From a methanogenic archaeon ISO4-H5 (GTDB lineage: Archaea > Thermoplasmatota > Thermoplasmata > Methanomassiliicoccales > Methanomethylophilaceae), in contig CP014214.1 in assembly GCA_001560915.1 (NCBI GenBank), forward strand, positions 310,001 to 374,000: 64,000 nucleotides of DNA. Reading direction: 5' to 3'. A model generated the notes under the pieces. That model saw nothing but the letters and a program-made list of their open reading frames with translations, was not told the DNA's origin and did no database searches. Positions 6,613 to 16,020 of this stretch are shown here, piece after piece (position 1 is the first letter of the stretch; each line of letters begins with the position of its first letter). The translations under genes and the position numbers were made by a program.

Positions 6613-7701
6613 ATGAGAAACATCTTCACAGAGGCACCGGCAAAATCGAGGGCGCTCTATGAAGATTATCTCAAAGCGATGTCCTCGATAAGTTCGTTAT
6701 TCTCGGAGAGCGCGGTTCCGTATATCGACTACCGCATAATCGAGAATCTGTTCTGCAAATGCTTCGGAGCAGAGAATCTGTCCCGTTCCTGTATAGCAAT
6801 CGATGCCCGTTTGGGATCTGCCGGAATCGGAATCAAGACATTCGTAGATACACCGTACCAGAAGATTGCGGAATTCGACAAGAAACGCGATTATGCTGAT
6901 ACCGGCGATACCCACGAAGATGCAGTCCGCGTATCTGAACTGCGCAACGAACGTCTGGAATTCTCCAGGGATGCATATGCTATCGAAGATTTCCTCTACC
7001 ACTATGTAATCCGCCATGAGGGAAGTCTTTCCATCCATGAATGTCCGATGGATTCAGTCAATCTCGATCGGATCAAAATCACCCGCGAGACTCCGAAAGG
7101 CTTCGATTTTACTGACGGGAAGAACAGATTCAGATACAGCCGTGCGAAAAGCACAATCTATGAATGTTTTGACACGGAACGTCCGCTTTACACTTTTGAT
7201 GTAGAATTTATAGAGAATCCGATCGATGCGATTCTGCAGATGTACTCCGGGGAAGTTCACCTAGATTCAGTTAAGGAGGAACCTGTACTAGTTCTGCCCC
7301 TGTTCTCGACCAGGGGAAGAGTGCACGTTCCCGAGAAAAGTGGACTCAATCAATGGAATGCCGGCGGCCGTGCCCGCAGTTACGATGAGGTCTATATTCC
7401 GTACCCCAAAGAGTACCGCGACATATCCGTTGGATTCTTCCCGGCAAGAGACACTCCATTTGATTTGGGTCTGCCGAACGGAGAGACAATCAGCGCAAAG
7501 GTATGCCAGGCAGACGGCAAAGCAATCATGTCCAATCCTAATCGGGATCTCGGAAACTGGCTGCTCAGAGATGTACTGAAGCTGGAACCGGGTGAGATTG
7601 TCACTTTGGACATGCTGGATAATCTGGGTATTAACGCAGTGATGTTTACAAAGCACGCTGACGGAAAGTACTCCATAGATTTCACGAACGTGGATTACTG
7701 A
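6613..7701 (+). CDS. Type II restriction endonuclease, PD-(D/E)XK-like with B3-type DNA-binding domain
   Basis: A 362-residue protein beginning one base after the methyltransferase stop. Residues about 40-90 resemble a PD-(D/E)XK nuclease core (AIDARLGSAGIGIKTF, with D64 and K75 as candidate catalytic residues). The C-terminal 130 residues (NQWNAGG, YIPYP, FFPARDTPF, then GNWLLRDVL) match the B3-like DNA-binding domain of NgoFVII/BfiI-type restriction enzymes. The pairing of these two domains next to a C5 methyltransferase makes it the cutting partner. The target sequence cannot be read from the protein. Its 3' end overlaps the convergent vsr gene by 20 bases. Confidence 0.8.
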   Translation: MRNIFTEAPAKSRALYEDYLKAMSSISSLFSESAVPYIDYRIIENLFCKCFGAENLSRSCIAIDARLGSAGIGIKTFVDTPYQKIAEFDKKRDYADTGDTHEDAVRVSELRNERLEFSRDAYAIEDFLYHYVIRHEGSLSIHECPMDSVNLDRIKITRETPKGFDFTDGKNRFRYSRAKSTIYECFDTERPLYTFDVEFIENPIDAILQMYSGEVHLDSVKEEPVLVLPLFSTRGRVHVPEKSGLNQWNAGGRARSYDEVYIPYPKEYRDISVGFFPARDTPFDLGLPNGETISAKVCQADGKAIMSNPNRDLGNWLLRDVLKLEPGEIVTLDMLDNLGINAVMFTKHADGKYSIDFTNVDY

Positions 7702-8101
7702 GCACAGACTCAATTCTGTCCGCACATTCGCTGAGATTCTTTTTCAGTTCGTTTCCCCAGAATCTCAGAACGGTATACCCCATCGATTCGAGTTCTGAAT
7801 TGACTTCCCGATCCCGTTCCATGTTACGTTCAATCTTAGGGATCCAGTAATCCCGGCGGGTACCGATGCGGTCTTTCTGGTTCTCCCAATCATATCCGTG
7901 CCAGAATTCGGAATCGCAGAATACCGCCACTTTCTTCGTTTTGAACACAAGATCCGGTTTGCCTGGTACATCTTTACAGTTCTTCCGGTAACGAATCCCC
8001 CGAGACCACAGTTCCCTGCGCAGCATCAGTTCTATAGAAGTATCTTTGCAGCGTATGGCCTGCATGTTCTTCCTGCGCTGTTCAGGTGTATGATTATCCA
8101 C
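7682..8101 (-). CDS. vsr: Very short patch repair (Vsr) endonuclease
   Basis: A 139-residue Vsr family nuclease, which nicks DNA 5' of T in T:G mismatches arising from deaminated 5-methylcytosine. Visible hallmarks: RRKNMQAIRCKDTSIE at the N-terminus, GKPDLVF with the catalytic Asp50, VAVFCDSEFWHGYDW containing Asp63, Trp67 and His68, and the C-terminal VLRFWGNEL. The linkage to a C5 methyltransferase fits its role of repairing the mutagenic product of that enzyme. It converges on and overlaps the restriction gene. Confidence 0.95.
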   Translation of the reverse strand: MDNHTPEQRRKNMQAIRCKDTSIELMLRRELWSRGIRYRKNCKDVPGKPDLVFKTKKVAVFCDSEFWHGYDWENQKDRIGTRRDYWIPKIERNMERDREVNSELESMGYTVLRFWGNELKKNLSECADRIESVLSNPRS

Positions 8102-8112
8102 ACATACACCAC

Positions 8113-9882
8113 TCAGGAATCATCTTCCATTGAAGTATAATCATCATCTACACTAGTAAGGCGGATCTCCAAACCAATAGAATCAACAAGAATTTTCTTT
8201 ATAGCTGCAATGCGAGCCTCGATAAATGCCTCATAATCTTCATTTAAAAATGCTTTTAAACCTTCATCATTAACACCGTGTTTGTTGAGCACAGATTTAA
8301 ATTCATTTTCAGTTTTAATCTCTTTAATCTTTGTAATTAGATTATAATACTCGACAGTTGAACGATCCTTGATATGGTTATTAGTTTCCTTTGAGATGAA
8401 GGTTATATTGAAAATCGAATCGATTTTGTATTTACCCGATTTGACCCTATCTGCATAACGAGCACTGGGGAATATATGATGTTGTTCAGATTCAGCAATC
8501 TTTTCACCAATTCCTACAGTTTTTTCGGTATAGAAGTCTATTAATTTTTGATGATTGAGGGCAGAAAGAATTGCTTTACCAATTGCACTGGTGGAACCCT
8601 TCTTAATACTTACAATTTCATCCTCCGTCCATTTAAGTCCACCTTTGTAGAAGATTTGACCTGCCTTTACAGTATTTCTGTCTGGTACTGCTCCGTTTAG
8701 AATCCAGTTAGTAACTGCCTTATAGTCAACTTCTAACTTAGTAGCACCTCCATCCTTATAGCGCTCATTAAAGGAAGCATAATAGTAATATTGTTTGATG
8801 ATTTTTTCAACTCTGGCTTTATCATCCGCTTTTTTGATATCACGATACTGAACACTAATCAAAACAGCAGCAATTACAGTAATCATTACATCATAAGAAA
8901 CTAATGATAGATTTTTAGTGGTACCAACGCCAAAATCATCAAGCAATGTCAAAGTATCATTAAGAGAATCGACAACCTTTTCCCAATTTGCGGTAACATC
9001 TTTAGCTTCAAGATTTACAAGCTGATTCTTTTTAGAATCATTTCCAGTTATCAATGCAATAACTTGAAGTGTAATAATTTTATATTTATCATCATCAATC
9101 ACTAAATCTGCAGGCCCTGAGCCGCAACTAGATGATAGCATTTTTTTCAAATCAATGCCTTCACTAGAAAATTTGGCAACACAAATATCAAATGAATCCA
9201 GTTTAACTCCAGTAGTATTAACCGTTTGGAAAATTTTACAAACTGCAGATAGAGTAAGATCTTTTGGAAGAATAATAATGGGAAATTGATACTCAAAGAA
9301 AGGATCCAAATATGTTTCTAAATGGGTTTCTACAAAGTCAAGATAATCAGCTTTATCAGGTTCGGACCTAAGCTTATTCCTATACGCTTTGAGATAATCT
9401 CTCATCTCATCTCTGTCTTTCAAAACAGGGAAAGGCAAAAGATCTTCATCCATCCACTTTAGATACTGTTTCTTTTTTTTCTTCCTAATTATGATGGAAT
9501 CGCCAAAATCAATCGATTTAATCATACGGGCTTTATGTTGATTATATAAGTTAATCAAGTCAATAAAGAAGGTATTAGCAAAATTATCATAGAATACATT
9601 ATAACAAGACGTCAACCTTTGCTGCCCATCCATAACAAGATGTTCTGCCTCAACGTTTGCCTCAGAATATTTAAATTTCTCAGAAGAAAGATTAGATCCA
9701 CCCGTTTCATAGAAGAGAAGCGAACCAGCAGGATACCTATTCTCAATGGAATCGAGTAGACTGATTACATCAGCATACTTCCAAACATATTTCCTCTGAA
9801 AACTTGGCAACCTCAGGGCACCTTTATTAATCTTATCCATTAATGTGTGCAGCTTCTTCATGTCCTGAGAGATATATTCCAT
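8113..9882 (-). CDS. DUF262/HNH protein (GmrSD-like, modification-dependent nuclease candidate)
   Basis: A 589-residue protein. The N-terminal DUF262 (ParB-like NTPase) domain shows LPSFQRKYVW (25-34) and the signature MDGQQRLTS (84-92). The C-terminal part contains an HNH-type motif (EQHHIFP, then a conserved Asn region with IFNITFISKETNNHI), as in the DUF1524 half of GmrS-GmrD fusions. The family includes type IV enzymes that cut modified DNA. The gene is clearly AT-rich and Lys/Ile/Asn-rich relative to its neighbours, which suggests separate acquisition. It lies 11 bases from vsr, pointing the same way. Confidence 0.85.
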   Translation of the reverse strand: MEYISQDMKKLHTLMDKINKGALRLPSFQRKYVWKYADVISLLDSIENRYPAGSLLFYETGGSNLSSEKFKYSEANVEAEHLVMDGQQRLTSCYNVFYDNFANTFFIDLINLYNQHKARMIKSIDFGDSIIIRKKKKKQYLKWMDEDLLPFPVLKDRDEMRDYLKAYRNKLRSEPDKADYLDFVETHLETYLDPFFEYQFPIIILPKDLTLSAVCKIFQTVNTTGVKLDSFDICVAKFSSEGIDLKKMLSSSCGSGPADLVIDDDKYKIITLQVIALITGNDSKKNQLVNLEAKDVTANWEKVVDSLNDTLTLLDDFGVGTTKNLSLVSYDVMITVIAAVLISVQYRDIKKADDKARVEKIIKQYYYYASFNERYKDGGATKLEVDYKAVTNWILNGAVPDRNTVKAGQIFYKGGLKWTEDEIVSIKKGSTSAIGKAILSALNHQKLIDFYTEKTVGIGEKIAESEQHHIFPSARYADRVKSGKYKIDSIFNITFISKETNNHIKDRSTVEYYNLITKIKEIKTENEFKSVLNKHGVNDEGLKAFLNEDYEAFIEARIAAIKKILVDSIGLEIRLTSVDDDYTSMEDDS

Positions 9883-10158
9883 TGTATCAACGTAGAATGA
9901 GAATTAATAAATTTAACAATACCGGAGTCAGTACACGATAGGAACGGTCTTTAATACGGAGAAGTACGTAAATTGACGTATATCCTCTGTTAATAGAGAA
10001 CAGATATTATCATATCGATCGCCCTATAGAATTTAGATCTAATGGTTACATGGATGAGGAAAACATAATTGAATTTTTCTTCATTAACAGATAACCATCA
10101 ATATTATTCAATAATACCAATTGATCATCCATCAATAATTGAACAATTCTTTCCATGC
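9883..10158. other. AT-rich intergenic stretch
   Basis: There is no convincing gene. It contains short palindromes (TACGT-aaattg-ACGTA near 9967-9982; CTGTT-aatagag-AACAG near 9992-10008) and probably the promoter of the divergently placed DUF262 gene. It ends where homology to the metalloprotease-like gene abruptly begins. Confidence 0.5.
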
Positions 10159-10395
10159 AAGATAGGGCGCTGCTCTGTCCTGATGAAGGTCGTCTCGGTG
10201 AACACATTCCTCGACAACGAAGATGTGCCAGACTATGTACTGGACTACTGCCTGTACAGGGAGCTGCTTCACATACAGATTGGATATAATCCGGAGGGGG
10301 ACTCGCACGACGAGGAATTCTTCGCTAGATGCAGGAACTACAGCAGGTGCACCGAGGCAGACAGCTGGCTGAGGAGCAGGGAGGTCTACGCCTAA
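10159..10395 (+). pseudogene. 5'-truncated copy of the metalloprotease-like gene
   Basis: From K-I-G-R-C onward this matches the last third of the 4826-5512 protein (GRCSVLMKVV, DEDVPDYVLDYCLY, then ELLHI, SHDEEF). The match starts suddenly after unrelated AT-rich DNA, and the downstream hairpin-T terminator is also similar. The frame is open back to an ATG at 10069, so a short product is possible. The motif HExxH reads RELLH, again lacking the first His. It is best explained as a remnant of a duplication flanking the R-M module. Confidence 0.65.
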
Positions 10396-10405
10396 AACCG
10401 TTTAC

Positions 10406-10428
10406 GGGGGGAAACCCCCTTACTTTTT
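10406..10428 (+). terminator. Hairpin-T terminator
   Basis: A GGGGG-gaaa-CCCCC type stem is followed by TTACTTTTT, just after the truncated gene. It is similar in form and context to the terminator at 5522-5542. Confidence 0.65.
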
Positions 10429-10501
10429 CACATCCGCCAGCATTCCCCGCCACCACCCACAACAAATAAGATACTTATGCCAATCATCCTATCACGTCAA
10501 C

Positions 10502-11551
10502 ATGGCTATAGTCGCATTGAAATGTCCAGAATGTCACGGCGATCTGCAGATGGACAGCACCCGCGAATTCGGATTTTGTCAATATTGTGGAACCAAGATA
10601 ATGATCCAGGAACAGATGGTCAATATAATTAATAATCTAAACGGGGCCAGTATCCAGAATCAGTTCAGCGGAGAAACAACGATAAACAATAATTACACAG
10701 TTAACAAAGAATTCTCTGGACAATACATCTATCCCATTCTGGAAGAAGGACATTATGAAGGCCCTCTTGTCAACGGTAAACCGCATGGCAAGGGCATATT
10801 CTTCTGGCCGGGCGGAGTCCGTTACGAAGGCGATTTCGTAAACGGAACTATAGAAGGAAATGGAAAAAAAACATACAGTGACGGAAACTATGTGGGAGAG
10901 TTCCATAACAATCTGAGAGAGGGCAAAGGCAAATGGGTAGGTTCAGACGGAACTGACTATGAAGGCGAATGGGCGGAGGACAAACGTGAAGGTCACGGAA
11001 AACAGCATCTTGACAATGGCACTTATGAAGGAGAATTCGTAAACGATTGGAAAGAAGGTCATGGCATATATATATGGAATGACGGAACCGTATACGACGG
11101 AGAATGGAAAAACGGTAAAAAGTTCGAAGGAAAACAGACCTGGAAAAACGGTTCAGTGTTCGAAGGAACCTGGGATAATGATAGTCCATACACCGGAAAA
11201 TATTACATTGTTTATGATAACGGCAATATGTTTGATGGATACTGGAGAAACGGGCAGGCCAGCGAAGGATTATACACCAAACCAGACGGTACTTGGTACA
11301 GGGGTAAATGGGGAGAAAATTGGGTTCTGTTGGAAGGGACCCTGCATGAGTGTTACGATAATGGATTCTATGAGGGCGAATGCAAAAACGGCAAACGCCA
11401 CGGTAAAGGAAAATATACGTGGAAGAACGGAGATTGGTATGATGGCGAGTGGTCCAACGGTGAGAAACACGGACACGGAACATATCACGATCATTCCAAA
11501 TTGCTATTCGCCACCTATAGCATAAGATACAATCACGGTAAAAGAGTTTGA
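10502..11551 (+). CDS. Zinc-ribbon MORN-repeat protein
   Basis: A 349-residue protein. Residues 5-35 form a zinc ribbon (LKCPECHG...FGFCQYCGTK) almost identical to that of the 3239-4195 protein. After a polar linker come about eleven MORN repeats of about 23 residues (pattern YEGEW.NG...GHG...), spanning about residue 80 to 340. MORN repeats form elongated beta structures used in membrane or protein scaffolding; they are uncommon in archaea. No signal peptide or membrane segment is seen, so it is probably cytoplasmic. It is likely a product of domain shuffling with the paralogous zinc ribbon. Function unknown. Confidence 0.8.
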   Translation: MAIVALKCPECHGDLQMDSTREFGFCQYCGTKIMIQEQMVNIINNLNGASIQNQFSGETTINNNYTVNKEFSGQYIYPILEEGHYEGPLVNGKPHGKGIFFWPGGVRYEGDFVNGTIEGNGKKTYSDGNYVGEFHNNLREGKGKWVGSDGTDYEGEWAEDKREGHGKQHLDNGTYEGEFVNDWKEGHGIYIWNDGTVYDGEWKNGKKFEGKQTWKNGSVFEGTWDNDSPYTGKYYIVYDNGNMFDGYWRNGQASEGLYTKPDGTWYRGKWGENWVLLEGTLHECYDNGFYEGECKNGKRHGKGKYTWKNGDWYDGEWSNGEKHGHGTYHDHSKLLFATYSIRYNHGKRV

Positions 11552-11570
11552 GAAAGCGGGACATGCCCCG

Positions 11571-11927
11571 TTATACACTCTCTCCCTTATCGCCGGCATT
11601 CCATTTGTTTGGCACACAGGTGGCAAGGATATCGTAAGGGACGACTTCTTGGGAAAAACTGGGCCTTACACAATGGGACTGACAATCGATGACCCAGTCC
11701 CCGACTATTTCCGTTATTCCTTCGGTGATACGCTCTTCGACTGAAGAGGACAATACGGGCCGGTCCCCATAATCCCGGAAGACCGACAGTGTAGCTACTG
11801 AGTACTCTAAGACCTCGAGGGCTTCATCCGCATCGAGGCCTTCTTTATCGGAGAGACTGTTGAATACGTCGGATACGAGCTGTCTCAAATGCTCGCTCCT
11901 GTCAATATCGCTGTCTTTTTTTAACAT
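11571..11927 (-). CDS. Hypothetical acidic protein
   Basis: A 118-residue soluble protein, last in the minus-strand operon that begins at 18775. It is helical and acidic in its N-terminal half, with a Cys/Trp-containing C-terminus (DWVIDCQSHC). It is separated by 54 bases, including a CAGGTAC/GTACCTG hairpin (11953-11970), from the DUF6339-like gene. It may belong to the defence operon or be a bystander. No family recognised. Confidence 0.55.
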   Translation of the reverse strand: MLKKDSDIDRSEHLRQLVSDVFNSLSDKEGLDADEALEVLEYSVATLSVFRDYGDRPVLSSSVEERITEGITEIVGDWVIDCQSHCVRPSFSQEVVPYDILATCVPNKWNAGDKGESV

Positions 11928-11981
11928 ATAGTCACCAACGAATCCCGAAGGACAGGTACCGAAGTACCTGCCCCGGAGGAA

Positions 11982-12782
11982 TCATTTCTGTTTGTCATAC
12001 CATTCCTTAAACTTCACGATCAAATCGTACACCTCATCGGAAGTCATTGTATCGATGCGCAGGTTACCTGATACCGCATTGATATGTGCGCAGATCGCCT
12101 GAGCCTCGGCACTGCCGACGGAATATCCTGCCTTATTGCGCTCATAGACATAGGTCAAGATACCCACCACGACACTCTTGGAAAAGAATGCAAGAGTCTG
12201 AGTGATACGGAGTTTGATATCCGAGTTCTTGAAGGCCAGCCTAGTCAGCTCATACGGATCTTCACGACCGGGGTCGTAGGTGAGATCGGCAACCCTGTAT
12301 AGAATGGGAAGGAGACAGTCCCCCAATTCCTTCATGGATGGATCCCATTTAACACAGTATTTAGTACGAATCCTGTTAACGGCTTTGGAGGTGGAGTTGA
12401 TGTCCTCCTCCCCTTCGACGGCAGACTTATCCTTGTACTTGGCAAGACCGGAACGGCGGTTGAGATACTCCAGATGATGGAGTGCATAGAATGTCCAGAA
12501 TGCGCCTGCGGACATTTCCGCATTATCGAATTTACCCGATAATGCCTTATGCAGTGCGATGGCGTTGTTGGCATCATTCTCATTCTGTTCATTCCGGGAA
12601 GTGTAAATCAGATCGACCGCCTCCACCTCCATGTATCCTCTGACCTTCCGGCCGTTATCCTCAAGGAAGGAGACAGCCCAGCCTTTGTCGTTGTTGAGAT
12701 AATGGTCTACATTCTTCGGTATACTGGCGATGAAGAAATCCAGGTCCTCCTGGCTAACGATAGGGATCTTAACTTTGACCAT
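11982..12782 (-). CDS. DUF6339-like protein of the GHKL/methyltransferase operon
   Basis: A 266-residue protein resembling the DUF6339 family: an N-terminal region with a strand-helix pattern, NNAIALHKALSG, then FWTFYALHHLEYLNRR, a basic middle and a C-terminal helical part. The family occurs beside predicted defence genes; its biochemical role is not established. It directly abuts the upstream gene (stop and start adjacent at 12782/12783), so it is part of the same operon as the GHKL ATPase and two methyltransferases. Confidence 0.6.
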   Translation of the reverse strand: MVKVKIPIVSQEDLDFFIASIPKNVDHYLNNDKGWAVSFLEDNGRKVRGYMEVEAVDLIYTSRNEQNENDANNAIALHKALSGKFDNAEMSAGAFWTFYALHHLEYLNRRSGLAKYKDKSAVEGEEDINSTSKAVNRIRTKYCVKWDPSMKELGDCLLPILYRVADLTYDPGREDPYELTRLAFKNSDIKLRITQTLAFFSKSVVVGILTYVYERNKAGYSVGSAEAQAICAHINAVSGNLRIDTMTSDEVYDLIVKFKEWYDKQK

Positions 12783-13604
12783 TCAATCACTCTCCTTGAT
12801 ATTCGAGACAAGTCTGCGGGAGGCCTTGCAACTGAGGGATTCGATGATCTGCATAGCCAATTCATAGGGGGAGACAGTATTCGCATCCTTCTTGGAGAAG
12901 TCGACACCAGGGTAGAGATCATCTATGCACTGCTGTATGGCGTTGGCCCAAGGGAACTGTGCGGCCACATCTCCCGAGTACCAATATTTGTACAACAAAT
13001 CCACAAGAATCGGAGGGAAGTGCATCGCGGTGAATATCTCCTGCTCCGGTACATCCAGCGTGGAATAGTCCAACCACAGATCCTCGGGAAGGGAGATATC
13101 GATGGTGTTGCCTTCAGTGGTATATTTGATGTGACCGTCGTCGGATGCAACAAAATGGCATACCGATTTCAGAGTGGGCATCGACTTCCTCTCAATCTTG
13201 AACGTATAATACTCATACTCGATGAATCCGTGCTTGGGTATCAGTATGGATATGCCCTCATAGTCATCCGAAAGGTAAGGATCGGAATAATCCGCAATAT
13301 CCTCACAGGCGACAATCGCTGGTTCAATATGAACCTCGCCGGCGAACATTCCCTTAGGGATGATGATTGCATCGAGATCCCTAAACAGCACACGATATGC
13401 AGTCCTGGGGCAGGAGACCAGAACAACAGATTCGGCCTTACCGCTGATGATAAGCTGCTCCAGGTACTCATCGTGTATCTCAAGAACCACATAGATGTGG
13501 AGATTCTCCCCTTCTTCGTTGACAATGGGATCGGACCAATCCACGGGTCTCTCTTTGTAGTCATCTGTGGTAGACGACATTACGGGATATGATAGATTGT
13601 TCAA
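12783..13604 (-). CDS. Hypothetical protein linked to the GHKL ATPase
   Basis: A 273-residue protein, beta-rich at the start and helical at the end, with no recognised motif. The proposed start is TTG 13604, which overlaps the upstream stop as TTGA and has GGTGG a few bases before it; an internal ATG at 13580 has no visible ribosome-binding site. Its tight coupling to the ATPase suggests a stoichiometric partner in the same complex. Confidence 0.65.
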   Translation of the reverse strand: MNNLSYPVMSSTTDDYKERPVDWSDPIVNEEGENLHIYVVLEIHDEYLEQLIISGKAESVVLVSCPRTAYRVLFRDLDAIIIPKGMFAGEVHIEPAIVACEDIADYSDPYLSDDYEGISILIPKHGFIEYEYYTFKIERKSMPTLKSVCHFVASDDGHIKYTTEGNTIDISLPEDLWLDYSTLDVPEQEIFTAMHFPPILVDLLYKYWYSGDVAAQFPWANAIQQCIDDLYPGVDFSKKDANTVSPYELAMQIIESLSCKASRRLVSNIKESD

Positions 13605-15490
13605 CTTACCACCACGTTGAGAGAACAGAGTTCAGGATACGCAAGACGGAACTTAATACGGACCTTGTCTCCCTTAGGGAGGATAAAAGGACCGATGGAG
13701 GTCTTACTGACAGGGATGGCAGTACCGTCCATGAACGATGCGCACTCGATCGGAAGAGGCACGTTACCATACTCGTCATTCTCGTAACAGGGATACAGAG
13801 AGATTGAGCACTTGGTTTCCTTAGGGGACCTAAAGAGGATAATATAGTCCTTATTGGAATCGATCATAGTGCGAAGAGGTGTGAGTGAACCGGGTTCCTG
13901 CACATCCATCGGAGTGCCGCCTTCCTCGGACACCAATTCGGTATCGCTAGTCTTACCTGCCTTGGGTTTTTGGGGTACAGCAACATCGGCGCCGGATCTG
14001 GGATTATCGGTCTTGGGCTTACGCACAACGGGTTTCCTAACCTTCTCCGAAGGAGGGGTATTGCGCCTTGACTTGGTAGTCCTATGGATGGGCGGAGAGA
14101 TAAGAAGGCCTCCGGATATGGACATCTCAGGGTCGTTCTTACCTTCGTCGGACTCCTTGGTACCAAGGATGGTCTCAAGACCCTTGGCTTCCACGAACTG
14201 CCCCGCTTCGCGCTGAATAAGAGCATTCACTGCCTTGGTAACCTTGGACTTCAGATTGGCGATGGCATCTTTCGCCTTCTTCCGAGCAGATACATCATCG
14301 ATGAGCGAAGGTTCCCATGCGGTATGGGTAATATTCTCACAGTCGTTGACAAGCTTAAGGAACTCAGATTTCTTAATCACCACAGCGCCGCAGCACCTGC
14401 AGTCCTTGAAATGCTCCTCCATGGTCATTCCGATAAATTCCTTCGTTGTGATTATACGGCCGTTGTAATCCACCTTCTTCAAGAAGATGTCGTACTCATC
14501 GCCCTCTACAGTGGGTTCTGCTTGACTGATGGCATCGATGAGGTCGATCAACGAACTGAGATCGGGATCATCGTTGATGATTCTGCACTCATCGATTACC
14601 TGTAGGATTGTCTTAGCATCTATGATCCGATCCTCGACCTTGACCACGAGCAGGCCTTTCACAATGGCATAGAAGAACCCCTTGACAATTGCGGACATGA
14701 CCTCGACTTCCCAATCCTTCTCGAAAGTATAGCCAATGATGTACACATCAGTCCCCACCTTGTCACGGGGTTTGATGAAAGAGGGCATGTTCAAAGGGTT
14801 GTGGATGGGAGTAGAGGTATAGTTATGCTTGACGCCGTAGTAACCTACGGCGTCCTTGAGTTCACCATCGGTACGATGAGCCATGAACGTGGACTTGCCG
14901 ATGGCAGCAGTTATGCCGTCGCGGTTGAGTGTACTGAAGAAGAGGGTCCTCATCGTGGAGACCTCGTAGAAAGAGTTCTTGCCCACGCCCTTGGAACCGG
15001 CCTGATCGATGTTCTTATTGGTTATGCCGATACCGCGCACGAGACGATTCCATGAAGTCTTGATTTCGTTGACATCGAACCCGGACAGGCCGGTGGTATT
15101 GTAGTCCCCGACACGTAGGATATCAATGCGGTTCTGAGCTAGTTTCTTCTCCATATTGGTGAAACAATTGTACGAACGCCGATTATCCTCCAACCCATCG
15201 GCTTCCACAGTACAGTCATGAATAGCAGAACGGTAAGCTTCGATGCCCGGGAAATCCCCAACATCGACCTGGATGTGTTCGAAATCAATATGCACGGGCT
15301 GAGTGCTCTCGGGATTCTTTGCATCCAGAGAATTCTGACAGATCTCGCGGACGAAGGTCTGAACCTTGGAGACCTCGTTATGCATCTGTGTGCTGTTGAC
15401 TCCTATGATGTCCCCGAAGTTCGGACAAAAATTCCATGTAGGATAATCGGGGTCAATCTTGAAGTCGGATTTGATGGGTGGCATAATCAT
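13601..15490 (-). CDS. GHKL ATPase, MutL/MORC-like, of a restriction-type operon
   Basis: A 629-residue protein with the ATP-binding fold shared by Hsp90, MutL and histidine kinases. Visible boxes: the N-box around residues 48-57 (REICQNSLDA, catalytic-type E49, N53), the G1 box at 126-136 (RVGDYNTTGLSG, D129) and the glycine lid at 165-174 (GSKGVGKNSF). A Pro/Lys-rich linker (about 470-530) precedes a beta-rich C-terminal domain. Such stand-alone MutL-like ATPases are known from prokaryotic R-M operons together with C5 methyltransferases, and are related to MORC proteins. It probably acts as an ATP-driven clamp controlling a nuclease. The start overlaps the upstream stop (ATGA). Confidence 0.8.
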   Translation of the reverse strand: MIMPPIKSDFKIDPDYPTWNFCPNFGDIIGVNSTQMHNEVSKVQTFVREICQNSLDAKNPESTQPVHIDFEHIQVDVGDFPGIEAYRSAIHDCTVEADGLEDNRRSYNCFTNMEKKLAQNRIDILRVGDYNTTGLSGFDVNEIKTSWNRLVRGIGITNKNIDQAGSKGVGKNSFYEVSTMRTLFFSTLNRDGITAAIGKSTFMAHRTDGELKDAVGYYGVKHNYTSTPIHNPLNMPSFIKPRDKVGTDVYIIGYTFEKDWEVEVMSAIVKGFFYAIVKGLLVVKVEDRIIDAKTILQVIDECRIINDDPDLSSLIDLIDAISQAEPTVEGDEYDIFLKKVDYNGRIITTKEFIGMTMEEHFKDCRCCGAVVIKKSEFLKLVNDCENITHTAWEPSLIDDVSARKKAKDAIANLKSKVTKAVNALIQREAGQFVEAKGLETILGTKESDEGKNDPEMSISGGLLISPPIHRTTKSRRNTPPSEKVRKPVVRKPKTDNPRSGADVAVPQKPKAGKTSDTELVSEEGGTPMDVQEPGSLTPLRTMIDSNKDYIILFRSPKETKCSISLYPCYENDEYGNVPLPIECASFMDGTAIPVSKTSIGPFILPKGDKVRIKFRLAYPELCSLNVVVS

Positions 15491-15753
15491 GGCCTCTTGA
15501 GCTTGAAGGTCTTGTCTTCCTTCTTGACTGTGAACTTAGACTTGGCCTCGGCAGTAGCCTCGGAGATCGCTCTGAAGATCTGCTCCACCTGTTCGGGTGT
15601 GTAGTCATAAGTGGATTTGTTAGAGCAGTTACCGAGCAGGCGGATCATGTCGATGATGCGATTGGTCCTGTACTCCGCTATCCTGCAGAACTTTTCGTTG
15701 CGGGATTCAGTGGATTCGGACTTCTTTGCTGTAGATACTTTGTCGTCGGACAT
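15487..15753 (-). CDS. Small helical partner protein of the GHKL ATPase
   Basis: An 88-residue protein with a charged N-terminus and two predicted helices (RIAEYRTNRIIDMIRLLGN and EQVEQIFRAISEATAEAKS) separated by NKSTYDYT. The same arrangement occurs in small proteins encoded just before GHKL ATPases in comparable operons, as I recall the pattern. It overlaps the ATPase start by four bases. It probably is an accessory or assembly subunit. Confidence 0.65.
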   Translation of the reverse strand: MSDDKVSTAKKSESTESRNEKFCRIAEYRTNRIIDMIRLLGNCSNKSTYDYTPEQVEQIFRAISEATAEAKSKFTVKKEDKTFKLKRP

Positions 15754-16020
15754 AATAATCCATTGGGATGCAGCTATTTAAACATTATTCAGGTATTTCG
15801 ATATTTAGAAAATATATGTAATATTTTCAATATATTATGTAATATATTGAATATTAAACAATGCCTGATGTTATTTAGAGTCAGTTTTAACCCCGTACCT
15901 GATATACTGTATAATAAGAATAGAGGACAACCTGAATCAAAATATTTTACAATCGAACTATCCAAGTCTAAAAGACATCAAATGAGCCAGATAAACAATA
16001 ATGAAAATCCAGCTGTAGAA
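15754..16020. other. AT-rich gap inside the operon
   Basis: A 267-base AT-rich stretch with repeated AATATATT-like runs around 15805-15860. It may contain an internal promoter for the ATPase half of the operon. An overlapping plus-strand frame here is not supported. Confidence 0.4.

Noticed and set aside
12549-13592. A 347-codon plus-strand frame
   Set aside because: It is antisense to two genes of the GHKL operon that are linked by overlapping starts and stops.
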